From: DASYZQ01 sp035946175 | GTDB taxonomy: Bacteria > Patescibacteriota > Saccharimonadia > Saccharimonadales > UBA4665 | Length of the DNA: 64,000 nucleotides | Assembly: GCA_035946175.1 (NCBI GenBank) | Contig: DASYZQ010000014.1 | Location: forward strand, 1-64,000 | Direction: 5' to 3' | Part shown: positions 14,650-23,941 of the stretch, piece after piece | How the letters are laid out: each line of letters begins with the position of its first letter | Position numbering within the stretch: position 1 is the stretch's first letter | The notes under the pieces: model-generated | The model's input: the letters and a program-made list of their open reading frames with translations, nothing else | Databases searched by the model: none | What the model was told of the DNA's origin: nothing | Program-made: the position numbers and the translations under genes

Positions 14650-17489
14650 TGATCCGTGTTTCCCGGTGTTACATGCGGAGCAGCATAGCCTTCACGCATA
14701 TACATGCGCCAGTGGAGTGCTTCTGGGGTTGATAGAAATTGCTCGGTGCATTGTGAAGGTATGTCGGGTGCACCGTTGTTAAAGCTTGTCGGGCTATAGC
14801 ACGGATCATACTTTTGACTCAGTGCATCAAACTGCGGTTCAACAGCAAGAACATTGGCCTGCCAACTATAATTAGTGTCAGTTGTAAACTCATTTTCTTC
14901 CTGTGCTGTCCAGCCCCATTCGTTTACACCTTTCAGCGCACCGGTTAGATAGGATTGACCGGATGTTGCCGCCAAGGCCTGTGGCTCAAACGCATTCATC
15001 AAGCTGCCGACCATCCGTAGCGGCTGGAATATCCCCGTCAGCGAGGCAAAGCCCATCCGCATATCCGCCGTGATATCACTAAAGCTAGTGGGTACTACTG
15101 CCGAAATGCGACCTAGCAATGAATAGGGATTGTCGATGGCAAAGTAGCGCTGCGAGAATGACTGCTGGCTATTGGTAGTAATTTGAGCATTCATAGCTAC
15201 CAGCTGCTGGGATGCCGTCTCGTCAGCAGTCAGCGGCTTACCGAACGTCATTTGCCGATTGGCAGTTTGCTCGAACTCATCAATCCCAATAGCCGACTCA
15301 TTATAGCGCAAGGGGCCGGTATCCGCCCCAGAGTAATCCACATTGGCTGCTGTGGCCACTGCTTGATCAATGAGGTAGCCGACCAGCTGCCCAACGCCGA
15401 TTGTAACGCCAAATTTGGCGAGCCCCCAGAATGCGGCAGTAAGTGCCGCTCGTACTGAGAATGCCGCCTCCTCCGCGGTGCCGGCACTGAGCACTGCGGC
15501 CACAATCTCAACGCCAGCCAGCCCGAACTGAGCATATTGATTGAGGATAACATTGCAGATCTGGGTCGAAAGCGCATTCGGGCCACCCGCAAGAATGGAC
15601 AATATCGGGTTCGTGGTAAAGACCGCCGTGTTAAAAATCGAGTTAACAAGGTTTGCAGCTATGCCGAGTGCCCCCAAAGCTCCTGTGACGTAGGGGATTT
15701 GGCCAAATTGCTGGTAATCGGCTGTGCCAAGCGGCACACCCGTAGCTTGTTTGTATAGCACCGCCTGGTCGGCGTTATCCCAAATCGCCCCTTCAGCACC
15801 AACTGCTTGGGCATTGACGACATTCTGCCCCTGATCTGCTCCCTGTTGTATCTGATTACTTACGGTCAGTGCATCATGCCCTAGCCGCAGCGCCTTGACC
15901 TCATTCTGCTGCTGGGCTTGGGATATCGAGCCAGCCAGACTGTGCGCTACGCAGGCAACGGTGGCCAGGAATGCAACCGAAGAAATATTGTCTATCGGCT
16001 TAAGCTTTTCGGCCAGGGGCACCAGCCGCTGCATGAGCGGACTCGTCTCGACTTTGCCAGTTTCGGCGGCCTTAATACCGTCAGCGACATTAGCTTGATT
16101 AGCCTGAGTAGCCGACTGGTCGATTTGATCTTCGCCAGTCGGTATGGTCGTCGTGCCGTTGTCAACATATGACGCATCATTGTTAACCTCAGTGCTGATA
16201 TCTTCATTGGTCTTGCCATTAAACAACTTATTGAGCAGGTCTGCCGTCCAGACAAACATGCGTATGCCGGCCAGCTGACGTAAGCCCATATAGATTGATG
16301 AACGGAATGACATACCCTCAGTTGCCAACCTATCGTTCAGAGCAACCTTTGCCTCACTAAGAAACTGGGCTTGCACGCGCAGTTTGCTAATAGGATTGAG
16401 AAGGCTATCATAGTTCGCACCGAAAAGCTGCTGGGAGATATCGTCAAGGTAGATCCGCTGGTTGCCGTCCACCACGACGCCTTTGAACTGATTGGTTTTC
16501 TTGAGCGGGCCAAGCCATTTGGAATTCTGCGTCTGAAAGTCGAATTTGAGGGCTCCCTCATCACCCAGCTGCTGAAGACGGGCCTGGGGATTGATGCGCA
16601 GCAGTTTCTGCACCAGGCTCCGGTCTCCCAGCTGCTCGTATGCCCGGCCGGTGCTATTGGTGGTTAAGGTGGCAGCATCGAAGATCGTCTTGGCATACTG
16701 ATCACGCATATACAACTGGTAACGAGCAAACCCCACTGAACGAAGTACTGTGGCAAAATGAACCACCTTTAAGGAGCCGAAAAAGGTGAAGAATAATAAC
16801 AATACAAGCACTATCAGTAAGGCTCCGCTGCCAAGCAAGCCCGCGATGAGAAGCTTCTTTTTCTTCTTCTTGGGGCTAGCCAGTCCACTCAGGAAGCCAC
16901 GACCAGCCAGAAAGCCGACCGCTCCTTTAGCCCGGCTCTCGCGGGGGGTTAATCCTGGTGTATTTTTGCCGTCCTGGAGATTATCGAGAGCCTGTTTGTT
17001 TGACGTATACTCACGATTGGCCTTCGGTAAACCCCAAAGCGCCTGGTGGTCACCGGTATGCGAGCCAGCGATCTCATGGCCTTCGTGCGCCTGAAGGTCC
17101 CTCTCTAGCTCAGGGTGCAACTCACTATCCGTTCGGTCTGAATGCATAGTTGGGTGTTGGTTCAGGCTTGGTGAAGTAGATTCCTGCCGCCTGAGTTCTT
17201 CAATCTCGCGATCGATTGCCTCATCATGCGGATGCACTTGGGCATAGGAGCCATAGTTGGGCAGAGCATTAACAGCATTACCATAACGGTCTCCCTGCCG
17301 TCTTATTACATTGGCATTTTTCTCATTATGGCGCCCCATCTTACCAGCCGCTGCGGTCGCCTTATCTACCCGCTTATTCGACTCATCTACGTAACGCTGC
17401 GTATCTCGTATACGGCGGCGCATATCTTCTAGAGATTGACGCTGCTCATCGCTCAACTGGCCATCGTTCTGTTTGGTATCTGTAGCCAT
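14646..17489 (-). CDS. Large T4SS-cluster membrane protein, unknown
   Basis: A 947-residue protein with no family I can name. Residues 1-210 are hydrophilic, helical and charged (cytoplasmic). A KKKKKK tract precedes a strong TM helix (about 213-238). A long extracytoplasmic segment follows, with further hydrophobic segments around 505-525, 600-625 and 655-720, and a Cys/Trp-bearing C-terminal part. Gene order places it between VirB4 and the murein hydrolase, where VirB6/VirB8-like components usually lie. Its length and few helices do not match VirB6 well. It may be a scaffold or substrate-contact protein; that is inference. 22 nt downstream of the VirB4 gene. Confidence 0.7.
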   Translation of the reverse strand: MATDTKQNDGQLSDEQRQSLEDMRRRIRDTQRYVDESNKRVDKATAAAGKMGRHNEKNANVIRRQGDRYGNAVNALPNYGSYAQVHPHDEAIDREIEELRRQESTSPSLNQHPTMHSDRTDSELHPELERDLQAHEGHEIAGSHTGDHQALWGLPKANREYTSNKQALDNLQDGKNTPGLTPRESRAKGAVGFLAGRGFLSGLASPKKKKKKLLIAGLLGSGALLIVLVLLLFFTFFGSLKVVHFATVLRSVGFARYQLYMRDQYAKTIFDAATLTTNSTGRAYEQLGDRSLVQKLLRINPQARLQQLGDEGALKFDFQTQNSKWLGPLKKTNQFKGVVVDGNQRIYLDDISQQLFGANYDSLLNPISKLRVQAQFLSEAKVALNDRLATEGMSFRSSIYMGLRQLAGIRMFVWTADLLNKLFNGKTNEDISTEVNNDASYVDNGTTTIPTGEDQIDQSATQANQANVADGIKAAETGKVETSPLMQRLVPLAEKLKPIDNISSVAFLATVACVAHSLAGSISQAQQQNEVKALRLGHDALTVSNQIQQGADQGQNVVNAQAVGAEGAIWDNADQAVLYKQATGVPLGTADYQQFGQIPYVTGALGALGIAANLVNSIFNTAVFTTNPILSILAGGPNALSTQICNVILNQYAQFGLAGVEIVAAVLSAGTAEEAAFSVRAALTAAFWGLAKFGVTIGVGQLVGYLIDQAVATAANVDYSGADTGPLRYNESAIGIDEFEQTANRQMTFGKPLTADETASQQLVAMNAQITTNSQQSFSQRYFAIDNPYSLLGRISAVVPTSFSDITADMRMGFASLTGIFQPLRMVGSLMNAFEPQALAATSGQSYLTGALKGVNEWGWTAQEENEFTTDTNYSWQANVLAVEPQFDALSQKYDPCYSPTSFNNGAPDIPSQCTEQFLSTPEALHWRMYMREGYAAPHVTPGNTDQ

Positions 17490-17511
17490 TGGGTCCGTAC
17501 TGCTTACGTTT

Positions 17512-19416
17512 TTATACTACTCCGGTTGTAGCTTGATTGGACAGATCAACACTGCCTTGATCTTGGGCAAAATCACCCTGCTGTTCTTGGGGCTGAACAG
17601 CTTGAGGATTAGTGGTTATCAGCTCGGTTTCAGTCGGGCTTGCCACCACTTGCACGTGGACATGATTTTGACCGGCGAAAAATAGACCCTGGCCGACCGG
17701 GAATTGACTGAGTAGCTTGTTCTCCTGACTGGTGAGTTTGAAGACATCCGTAAGTACATCGACCGCAGTTGGCGATTGTTTGAGCAGAAACTGCATAGAG
17801 GCATTGGCGACAATGGCCCGGCCCATCCGGCTGCCCATGAAGTCCTCCACGTCCTGCGTTACCGTAGTGATACCGAGGTTATACTTCCGAGCCCGTTTCG
17901 CTAGTGAAAAAAGAAAGTTAGCCGAGTCCTCATATTTCATAAGCTGCCAGGCCTCGTCAACCACCAAGATACGGCGTTTCTGGTCAGTCTTGGTTCGGTT
18001 CCAAATATAGTTAAGCACAATATACATAGCCACCGGCCGAAGCTCATCTTCAAGGTCACGTAGATTGAAGACAACGAAGGAATTGTTAATATCTACGTTG
18101 CTCTGTTGACTAAAGATGCCAGCAAAGGTGCCGCTGGTATATTTCCGTAAGCGTTGAGCCAGTTGCGGGCCAGTACCGCCCATGTGTAGCAAGGTCTCGT
18201 ACAGATCGTTAGTAGTCGGCGGAATACCCGTTTGTGTCAGTGGATCGTTGGTAATTCCGGCCTTGGCATACGTCTCAATGAGTGCCGCGTCAAGGTCGGC
18301 CTCTTCGACCGGCGACAACGCCGGCATCATGGCTGTAGTCCCGCCCATAATCTCAGTCTCTGCGCCGCCGAGCATCAGCCGCAGGAGCCCATGTAACGTT
18401 ATAAGATTGGAACGCAGAGCGTTATCAGCTTCTTCGGTATCGATGACACGCGGCAGATCAAACGGATTGATCCGGGTTGAAGAGTTTAGGCTCAATCGCA
18501 CATAGGCACCGCCGACGGCATCGCTCATACGCTCATACTCATTTTCTGGGTCAATAATGAATATCTCGGTCCCCATCATCAGCGAACGCAGGGCTTCTAG
18601 TTTGACCAGAAACGATTTCCCGGCACCTGATTTGGCAAATACCGTTGAATTGCCATTCTCAAGCGAAAAACGATCGAAAATAACCAGGCCGGAGTTATGC
18701 ATATTGATGCCATACAAAATACCATCGTCCTGGGTAAGGTCAGCCGAGGTAAAGGGAAATGATGTGCTAATCGCGCCAGTGCTCATATTGCGCCGGATCT
18801 GCAGCTGATCAACCAGCTGCGGCACGATACTGTTGAAGCCCTGCTCCTGCTGGGCGGTGGCCGGCTTGGAGAACACCAATTGCTGGCCGAGTAGCGATTC
18901 CACCTTGTGTGTAACAAATTCCAGCTCATCCTGGCTACCGGCATAGACTGTAAAGTATAAACCAAAGCGGAAAAAGCGCTCCTCGCCGACCTGCAGCTTG
19001 TCGCGCATTTCCTCGGCATCCATGATAGCCGCCTGTTTGGCCGGATCACGAACCCGACCCTTTTCGGCATCAATTTGAATGCCGGCCTCCAACTGGGTTA
19101 CCTTTTTCCTCAAGTTTTCCATGACGACCTGACTCTCCACCGGGTAGATGTAGATGGAGAGATCAACCACTTCATCAAGGTTGACCATGCCGCTCAGCCA
19201 GCCGGTATAAAGTTGCCGCGGATAGCCATAGACATAAAAAGTACGGGCCAGGCGAGTGCCGATCCGGAAATAGCCACTCTGGAGTTCAACCGAGCTGGGC
19301 GCAATAAAATCCCGCAGCGCGACTACCCCTTTTTTGAAGGCACTACTAACTTCCTGCTGCTGGCGAAGCTGCTGCTGTACTGCTGGGTCAACGACCGGTT
19401 TCTTCTTGCCAAACAT
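17512..19416 (-). CDS. virB4: VirB4-family T4SS ATPase
   Basis: A 634-residue cytoplasmic ATPase that powers assembly and transport of type IV secretion machines. The N-terminal VirB4/CagE-like domain covers about 20-230. The RecA-like motor has Walker A AKSGAGKSF (about 263-271), the IIDPENEYERM motif, and Walker B RRILVVDEAW (about 489-498), with Q in TTVTQDVEDF downstream. The C-terminal tail is Gln-rich. It starts exactly after the stop of the upstream TraC-like gene (no spacer), so translation is coupled. Length is somewhat shorter than typical VirB4 (about 800); the missing part may be the separate upstream protein. Confidence 0.93.
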   Translation of the reverse strand: MFGKKKPVVDPAVQQQLRQQQEVSSAFKKGVVALRDFIAPSSVELQSGYFRIGTRLARTFYVYGYPRQLYTGWLSGMVNLDEVVDLSIYIYPVESQVVMENLRKKVTQLEAGIQIDAEKGRVRDPAKQAAIMDAEEMRDKLQVGEERFFRFGLYFTVYAGSQDELEFVTHKVESLLGQQLVFSKPATAQQEQGFNSIVPQLVDQLQIRRNMSTGAISTSFPFTSADLTQDDGILYGINMHNSGLVIFDRFSLENGNSTVFAKSGAGKSFLVKLEALRSLMMGTEIFIIDPENEYERMSDAVGGAYVRLSLNSSTRINPFDLPRVIDTEEADNALRSNLITLHGLLRLMLGGAETEIMGGTTAMMPALSPVEEADLDAALIETYAKAGITNDPLTQTGIPPTTNDLYETLLHMGGTGPQLAQRLRKYTSGTFAGIFSQQSNVDINNSFVVFNLRDLEDELRPVAMYIVLNYIWNRTKTDQKRRILVVDEAWQLMKYEDSANFLFSLAKRARKYNLGITTVTQDVEDFMGSRMGRAIVANASMQFLLKQSPTAVDVLTDVFKLTSQENKLLSQFPVGQGLFFAGQNHVHVQVVASPTETELITTNPQAVQPQEQQGDFAQDQGSVDLSNQATTGVV

Positions 19417-20457
19417 TTATCCGGCCTCCGGCTGTGGGCCCTGTGCCTTGGTGACAATATCCGCATCAAGCCGGCCAAAGTTCTTCATTTGCTGCCGGGT
19501 GGCCGTGTCAGGATTATAGGTATCGTAGAGCAATTCAATCAGCTCCTGGGTATCAAGGGGCAACCCCTGCACACCGCACTGCTGCATGCCGCTTAGAACC
19601 GACTGGACGCGGTTTCTTAGCTCAGTCTTAGCTTTTTCCAGATCCGCTTCATTGATGACTACATGCTGCTCCTTGGTATTGAAAAGGGCTACCAGCCCGG
19701 TCACAAAGTTCTTGCTGTTGGTAAGCGCCTTTTGGACGTCAACTTTGGGAAAGTAGGGAACTACTACATAGAATTTCTTGTCCATGATGTTGCTCTGTTG
19801 GGCCAGGTCACTTATAAAGCCGATGTAGTCCTCGGTAAGCATCCCGAGCAACATATTGTCCTGTTTGCCCCGGCGTTTGTCTAGACGATCAATGTAAACC
19901 TGTAAGTCGATTTTCTGTGAGCGAATAAAGATTTGTATGGGGAAAAAGAGCGAATTAAGAAACCCTTGGAAAGAATACTCCACGGCTTCCTGCTCGCCTT
20001 GGCTCATCAGATCAAAGTTAATGGATTTGAGCATGATGACCGATCGAAACGACCCGTCATTCATGATAATAATCCCGTCGCGGATTTCGGCGAACTGGAG
20101 CATATTCTGAGTGCTATTAGTATTGGTGCGGGCGGGCGGGGCGGTTGCCGCTCCCCGCTGAACTGACGATGCAATATTTGGCGCCGACGATACAATTGGC
20201 GCCTGTGTTCCTGCAAAGGTTGCCGGTCTGATCGTAGGCACCGTTGGCGGGGATGCCATGAGTGGCCGTGCGGGGGTAACACCTCCGGCTAGGGTAGGGT
20301 GTGAAAAGGCAATCGCCCCGGCGGTATCCAGTTGGGTCGGGACAACATAAGGCACTGTACCGGCTGCCATTTGCGCTGGCGTCAGTGGCATTGCCCCTTG
20401 CGGTGTTTGCGATGTATTCGCGGACCTGGGTTGCATGCTTGCTACTACCCCCACCAT
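19417..20457 (-). CDS. Stand-alone TraC/VirB4 N-terminal-domain protein
   Basis: A 346-residue protein without Walker motifs. Residues 1-100 are low-complexity Pro/Ala/Thr. From about 110 it matches the TraC-type N-terminal domain: AEIRDGIIIMNDGSFRSVI, then FDLMSQGEQEAVEYSFQGFL, FFPIQIFIRSQKIDL and the IMDKKFYVVVPYF strand. In F-like systems this domain is fused to the ATPase; here it is separate and abuts VirB4, which keeps its own N-domain. Probably a partner that docks VirB4 to the membrane complex. Between prgI-like (31 nt) and virB4 (0 nt). Confidence 0.8.
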   Translation of the reverse strand: MVGVVASMQPRSANTSQTPQGAMPLTPAQMAAGTVPYVVPTQLDTAGAIAFSHPTLAGGVTPARPLMASPPTVPTIRPATFAGTQAPIVSSAPNIASSVQRGAATAPPARTNTNSTQNMLQFAEIRDGIIIMNDGSFRSVIMLKSINFDLMSQGEQEAVEYSFQGFLNSLFFPIQIFIRSQKIDLQVYIDRLDKRRGKQDNMLLGMLTEDYIGFISDLAQQSNIMDKKFYVVVPYFPKVDVQKALTNSKNFVTGLVALFNTKEQHVVINEADLEKAKTELRNRVQSVLSGMQQCGVQGLPLDTQELIELLYDTYNPDTATRQQMKNFGRLDADIVTKAQGPQPEAG

Positions 20458-20488
20458 AGTAAGACCTACTTACCGGTGTTTTTATGTT

Positions 20489-21604
20489 TTAGTGCAGCGA
20501 AATGACAACTTCCGTAGGCTGCCGGCGTTTGTTGGCCTCGCGCGCGATAGTCGCTACATTAAGATCATTGTTGCTCGCAAGATCCAGTATACCAGCGCTA
20601 GTGCTTGGTGTCACTGGCGGCGGGGTGGCTGGCTTTGGTTGTGGCCGAGCGGAGAGGGGCATAATGGTGTGTAGATGGCCGTAGGGATTACCCTGAGGCG
20701 TTGGCGCCTTTTCAATGGCCTTCAGCAAGCTCTCTTCATCTGTAGCAAGTTCGTCGTCAGTAGTAGCAGTCGCAGGGGTGCTTACAGGATTGCCACTACT
20801 CGGAGAGACGACCTGTTCATTGAATGTCACTGCATTTTGGGGTGTTGATACGGCGGGCTGTGTGGGCTGCTGGCTCAGGAACCAGCGGCTGGTGTTATCC
20901 GTTGTAGCGGCTGGCCCTGCTGGCGAAGGTGGTGCTGGTTGGTTGGATTGCTGCTGCATGCTGGCCAGAATTTTCGCACGGCGGGATTTGGCGGCGTCGG
21001 CAATCATAGAATCGAACTGCTGAGCGATCGGGTTGTTCCGCTCATCCATTATGTCGTCAGAGGCACGAACCTCGACATCAGAAACTATCTTCGGCATACT
21101 GTCGAGCGACAACAACCGATCGTCAGAAGCCACGGTGGTTATAGCTGGGTATGACTGCGCAGCCAGATTGACATTGACATCCTTGATTGCCCAGCCATGG
21201 CTATCCAACGTGTCGGCCAATACTTTTAGACGGCTTCTGACTTCAATCTGATTGAGACCATTGGTGTAGTCAATGGCTATTCTTTTGGGAACGGTGATCG
21301 TCACGAGTTCCTTGGTGCCGCTCTGACTCCAGATACGTTTACGGGGTTTAAAGAAGTAACGGATCTGGGCAAGCGCCCAGACTTCGGTAGGCTGATCACG
21401 CCCCCACGGCCAGGCAAAGAAGGCACTGATCAGCACAAGCGGAATAAACGGTGTAGCCAGAAAGGGAGCGCCGTGAGTAATGAGAAAGAAACTTAGGTAA
21501 CCAAAGATTGCGGCAATACCAGCATAAGCAAACTGCCGAAAGCTCAGTGGACCAAGGATCTTGTCTTCAGCCTCAACATTTTGGATGACCTTGTAGGTTG
21601 ACAC
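20489..21604 (-). CDS. PrgI-family T4SS protein
   Basis: A 371-residue protein. The N-terminal PrgI domain (1-100) begins VSTYKVIQNVEAEDKILGPL, then has two TM helices (about 24-42, 47-65), like VirB3-type inner-membrane T4SS components. A conserved soluble module follows to about 175, then a Pro/Ser/Thr-rich disordered tail. I choose GTG at 21604: PrgI proteins begin with this STYKV-x-Q-x-I/V-E-A-E-D-K sequence, and TATACT (21616-21611) ends six bases upstream, making the mRNA leaderless. The frame is open to an ATG at 21655, but that would lie upstream of the promoter. First gene of the minus-strand secretion operon. Confidence 0.88.
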   Translation of the reverse strand: MSTYKVIQNVEAEDKILGPLSFRQFAYAGIAAIFGYLSFFLITHGAPFLATPFIPLVLISAFFAWPWGRDQPTEVWALAQIRYFFKPRKRIWSQSGTKELVTITVPKRIAIDYTNGLNQIEVRSRLKVLADTLDSHGWAIKDVNVNLAAQSYPAITTVASDDRLLSLDSMPKIVSDVEVRASDDIMDERNNPIAQQFDSMIADAAKSRRAKILASMQQQSNQPAPPSPAGPAATTDNTSRWFLSQQPTQPAVSTPQNAVTFNEQVVSPSSGNPVSTPATATTDDELATDEESLLKAIEKAPTPQGNPYGHLHTIMPLSARPQPKPATPPPVTPSTSAGILDLASNNDLNVATIAREANKRRQPTEVVISLH

Positions 21605-21616
21605 AGAATAAGTATA
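21605..21616 (-). promoter_or_regulatory. Leaderless promoter of secretion operon
   Basis: TATACT at 21616-21611 (minus strand) with six bases to the GTG at 21604. It probably drives the whole 21.6-12.6 kb operon. Confidence 0.6.
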
Positions 21617-21668
21617 CCGCAAAATAGGAGAAATATTTGGCAGCCAGGTTGACATTTAGCAGTATATA

Positions 21669-21684
21669 GTGTATAAATATATAC
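21669..21684 (+). promoter_or_regulatory. Divergent leaderless promoter
   Basis: An extended -10, TG at 21669/21671 followed by TATAAA at 21672-21677, with seven bases to the ATG at 21685. It is back to back with the prgI-like promoter, 55 bp away. Confidence 0.5.
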
Positions 21685-23223
21685 ATGAACAGGCTCACTT
21701 TTGCTGATCACCCAAGACCCGTTGAGCCCATTACTCCAGAGGTTCCTATGGCAGTTGTACCACCTCCTGTCGACGGAACTCCTAGCGTTCAATATTCTGA
21801 AATGACTCAACTACCCGAACAAGGGGATATGCCGGTGCAAGTATCTAGACTAGGTAAATTAGCAGCTGGTGCAAGTGATGCAGCACTCTCACTAGCAACA
21901 CGTGTAACCAATTCACTCTCCGTTACCACAGAGAGTCTGGCCGATAAGGGGACGGTGGGCAAGTGGGCCACACGATTAGTAAAACCCCAAGCAGTTGCTT
22001 TAGCCGGAATGGCAGTAGCGGCACGGTATGGTGCAAGTGATGCAGCGCACCATACCATGGCCAGTATCGGACAGGGGGGCGGGCATCATCTCGCTATGGC
22101 TGCTACCTTTGATAGGCCTATACACGAGCATGGTGCCGCGACAATATTGCCTAATCATAGACTGAGAGCACCTCAAGAAAGAACAGTGCATAGTGTCGCA
22201 GCGACTCTGGAAGATGGTAGTCTATGGGGTATGCTGCCTACCTTGGGGGCAATAGGTGTTGGAATAGACATTGCCCGCCGACGGATTCGCAGTAGGCCTT
22301 CCCGCAGTTTAAGTAACTACGATGATGTCCTAAAAGTCATCGATCGTGGTAAAAGAGGTCAATTGGGCCGTCGTGTAGCCCCCGAGACAGTTGAGTACGA
22401 CCGCCAACAACGTAGTCTGGAACTGGGACGGTCTAGTCTCATCAGCAACTCTGTTGACGCCAATGCTATGCTGATGACCGTAAAAGGTATGGGATTCAGT
22501 CATGAACAAGAGGCTGAGAAGGGAGCCCTTGGTGCTAAATATAGTGAGCAAGCCGTAAATTCTTATATAAATGCCTTGGCGGAATACCAACGGCGCGCCG
22601 GTTTAGGGACTCTCGATGAACGATCCGCCCTTAAGCACTTGAGCAGTCTCGGCATTAAAACTGATGGGCTGAGCGTATCCCTAGCTCCGTCCCGTGGGGC
22701 AGGGGCTGGAATCGCTATGCGACTTTCGGTGCGAAGTAAAGATACAAAAAAGCTGCGAGCTGCTGCTAGCGAGCTTGCCGGCCGCTTTAAGGATATCCCA
22801 TTACGTCACGACTTCCTTGGCCGTCCCGAGACCCAACGCGCCCTTAGCGAGCTTGAGACTGGGGGATGGTTACCACGCTATAATACGCTAGTAAACGACC
22901 TGGCGCGCGCCACCACGGAGGCTCATCAAAATCTGATTAGAGCAGCAATGCAACAGGCAGCGCGTGAGATTCATAATCGCGTAAGCGAGGTCCTTGATGG
23001 TTTAGCTAATGGGTCGGCAAAAGGGCTCACGAAAGGCCCCATGGTACAACAACGCCGCGAAATGGGAGTTATTAAGGCCCTAGACCTTGATAACGGTACA
23101 AATAACATAGCATTCCAGCCGGCATTTTCTGGACAATATAAGCGGGAATACTCAATAAATAACCCCGGACCGGAATTAGCCTTAGCCCGACGCCTACTAA
23201 CATTGCGGAATCGCGCGCGATAG
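21685..23223 (+). CDS. Unknown protein of secretion cluster
   Basis: A 512-residue protein of unknown function. The N-terminal 45 residues are Pro-rich, followed by Ala-rich, weakly hydrophobic segments (about 60-75, 95-115, 180-195) and a long helical, Arg/Lys/Glu-rich C-terminal half (220-512). No signal peptide and no catalytic motif seen. It is transcribed divergently from prgI and followed 11 nt later by another unknown gene, so the pair forms its own operon inside the secretion region. A role as secreted substrate, chaperone or regulator is possible but not shown. Confidence 0.6.
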   Translation: MNRLTFADHPRPVEPITPEVPMAVVPPPVDGTPSVQYSEMTQLPEQGDMPVQVSRLGKLAAGASDAALSLATRVTNSLSVTTESLADKGTVGKWATRLVKPQAVALAGMAVAARYGASDAAHHTMASIGQGGGHHLAMAATFDRPIHEHGAATILPNHRLRAPQERTVHSVAATLEDGSLWGMLPTLGAIGVGIDIARRRIRSRPSRSLSNYDDVLKVIDRGKRGQLGRRVAPETVEYDRQQRSLELGRSSLISNSVDANAMLMTVKGMGFSHEQEAEKGALGAKYSEQAVNSYINALAEYQRRAGLGTLDERSALKHLSSLGIKTDGLSVSLAPSRGAGAGIAMRLSVRSKDTKKLRAAASELAGRFKDIPLRHDFLGRPETQRALSELETGGWLPRYNTLVNDLARATTEAHQNLIRAAMQQAAREIHNRVSEVLDGLANGSAKGLTKGPMVQQRREMGVIKALDLDNGTNNIAFQPAFSGQYKREYSINNPGPELALARRLLTLRNRAR

Positions 23224-23234
23224 ATTGAAAGCCT

Positions 23235-23816
23235 GTGACTGGTGAAGTAAGAAATAACGGAACTAATGACGGGCAACCTAAACCTGACCGGTTCGGGGAA
23301 TTTGCACTCGATGCCCTGCATCGTGCACGACGGACAGGCGGTCCGCGCAGCCAGCGTATTGAAAACATGGTCCGACTCTATGGTGGGCTGTACGGCCGCA
23401 TGGTCGCGGTCAATCATAGCTTGCCTACCCTTGGCAATCGCTTGAGCGAAGCAGGGGTGGGTTTTGACCAGCAAGTCTATACAGCCGAAGAAGTACAACT
23501 CCAGGGCTGGGTAGTTGCAAGACGGCGTAGCCCCCGAATAACTGCAGACTTTGGCACAAACGCCCAGGCTACGCCCGACGAAGAAGGGCTCTTTTTAACA
23601 CCCGAAGGCCAAGTGTTTGAATACTCCTTAGCGAGGGGGCCAGGTACAACCGGTTTCGCTGGTACCTATGGTCCTACCGGATATGATCAACGTACGGCAA
23701 CAGCATTTGATCTAGATCTACCACCAAGTTTTATCTCAGGCGGTCATAATCTAAAGCTATGGGTAGAACAACTCGAACAAGGTGTAGCTACATTGTCTGC
23801 ACCGTTACAGCAGTAG
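23235..23816 (+). CDS. Unknown cytosolic protein of secretion cluster
   Basis: A 193-residue hydrophilic protein without TM or signal sequence, unknown family. The N-terminal third is Arg-rich (ALHRARRTGGPRSQR); the middle has GLYGRMVAVNHSLP and a beta-rich Gly/Thr segment (YSLARGPGTTGFAGTYGP). The start is GTG at 23235, 11 nt after the preceding stop; no SD is visible, so coupling with the 512-residue gene is likely. The next gene converges from the other strand. Confidence 0.55.
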   Translation: MTGEVRNNGTNDGQPKPDRFGEFALDALHRARRTGGPRSQRIENMVRLYGGLYGRMVAVNHSLPTLGNRLSEAGVGFDQQVYTAEEVQLQGWVVARRRSPRITADFGTNAQATPDEEGLFLTPEGQVFEYSLARGPGTTGFAGTYGPTGYDQRTATAFDLDLPPSFISGGHNLKLWVEQLEQGVATLSAPLQQ

Positions 23817-23941
23817 CCCGTTCGCCTGCACAGATCTTTTCCAAAGTTAGCCAGTGTTAAGCCGGTATAGGTTATAAATAATTGGCTAGGGCACCCATTA
23901 CGCTTCTATAGAAACTTAACCCTGCATAATTGTGATGGCCA

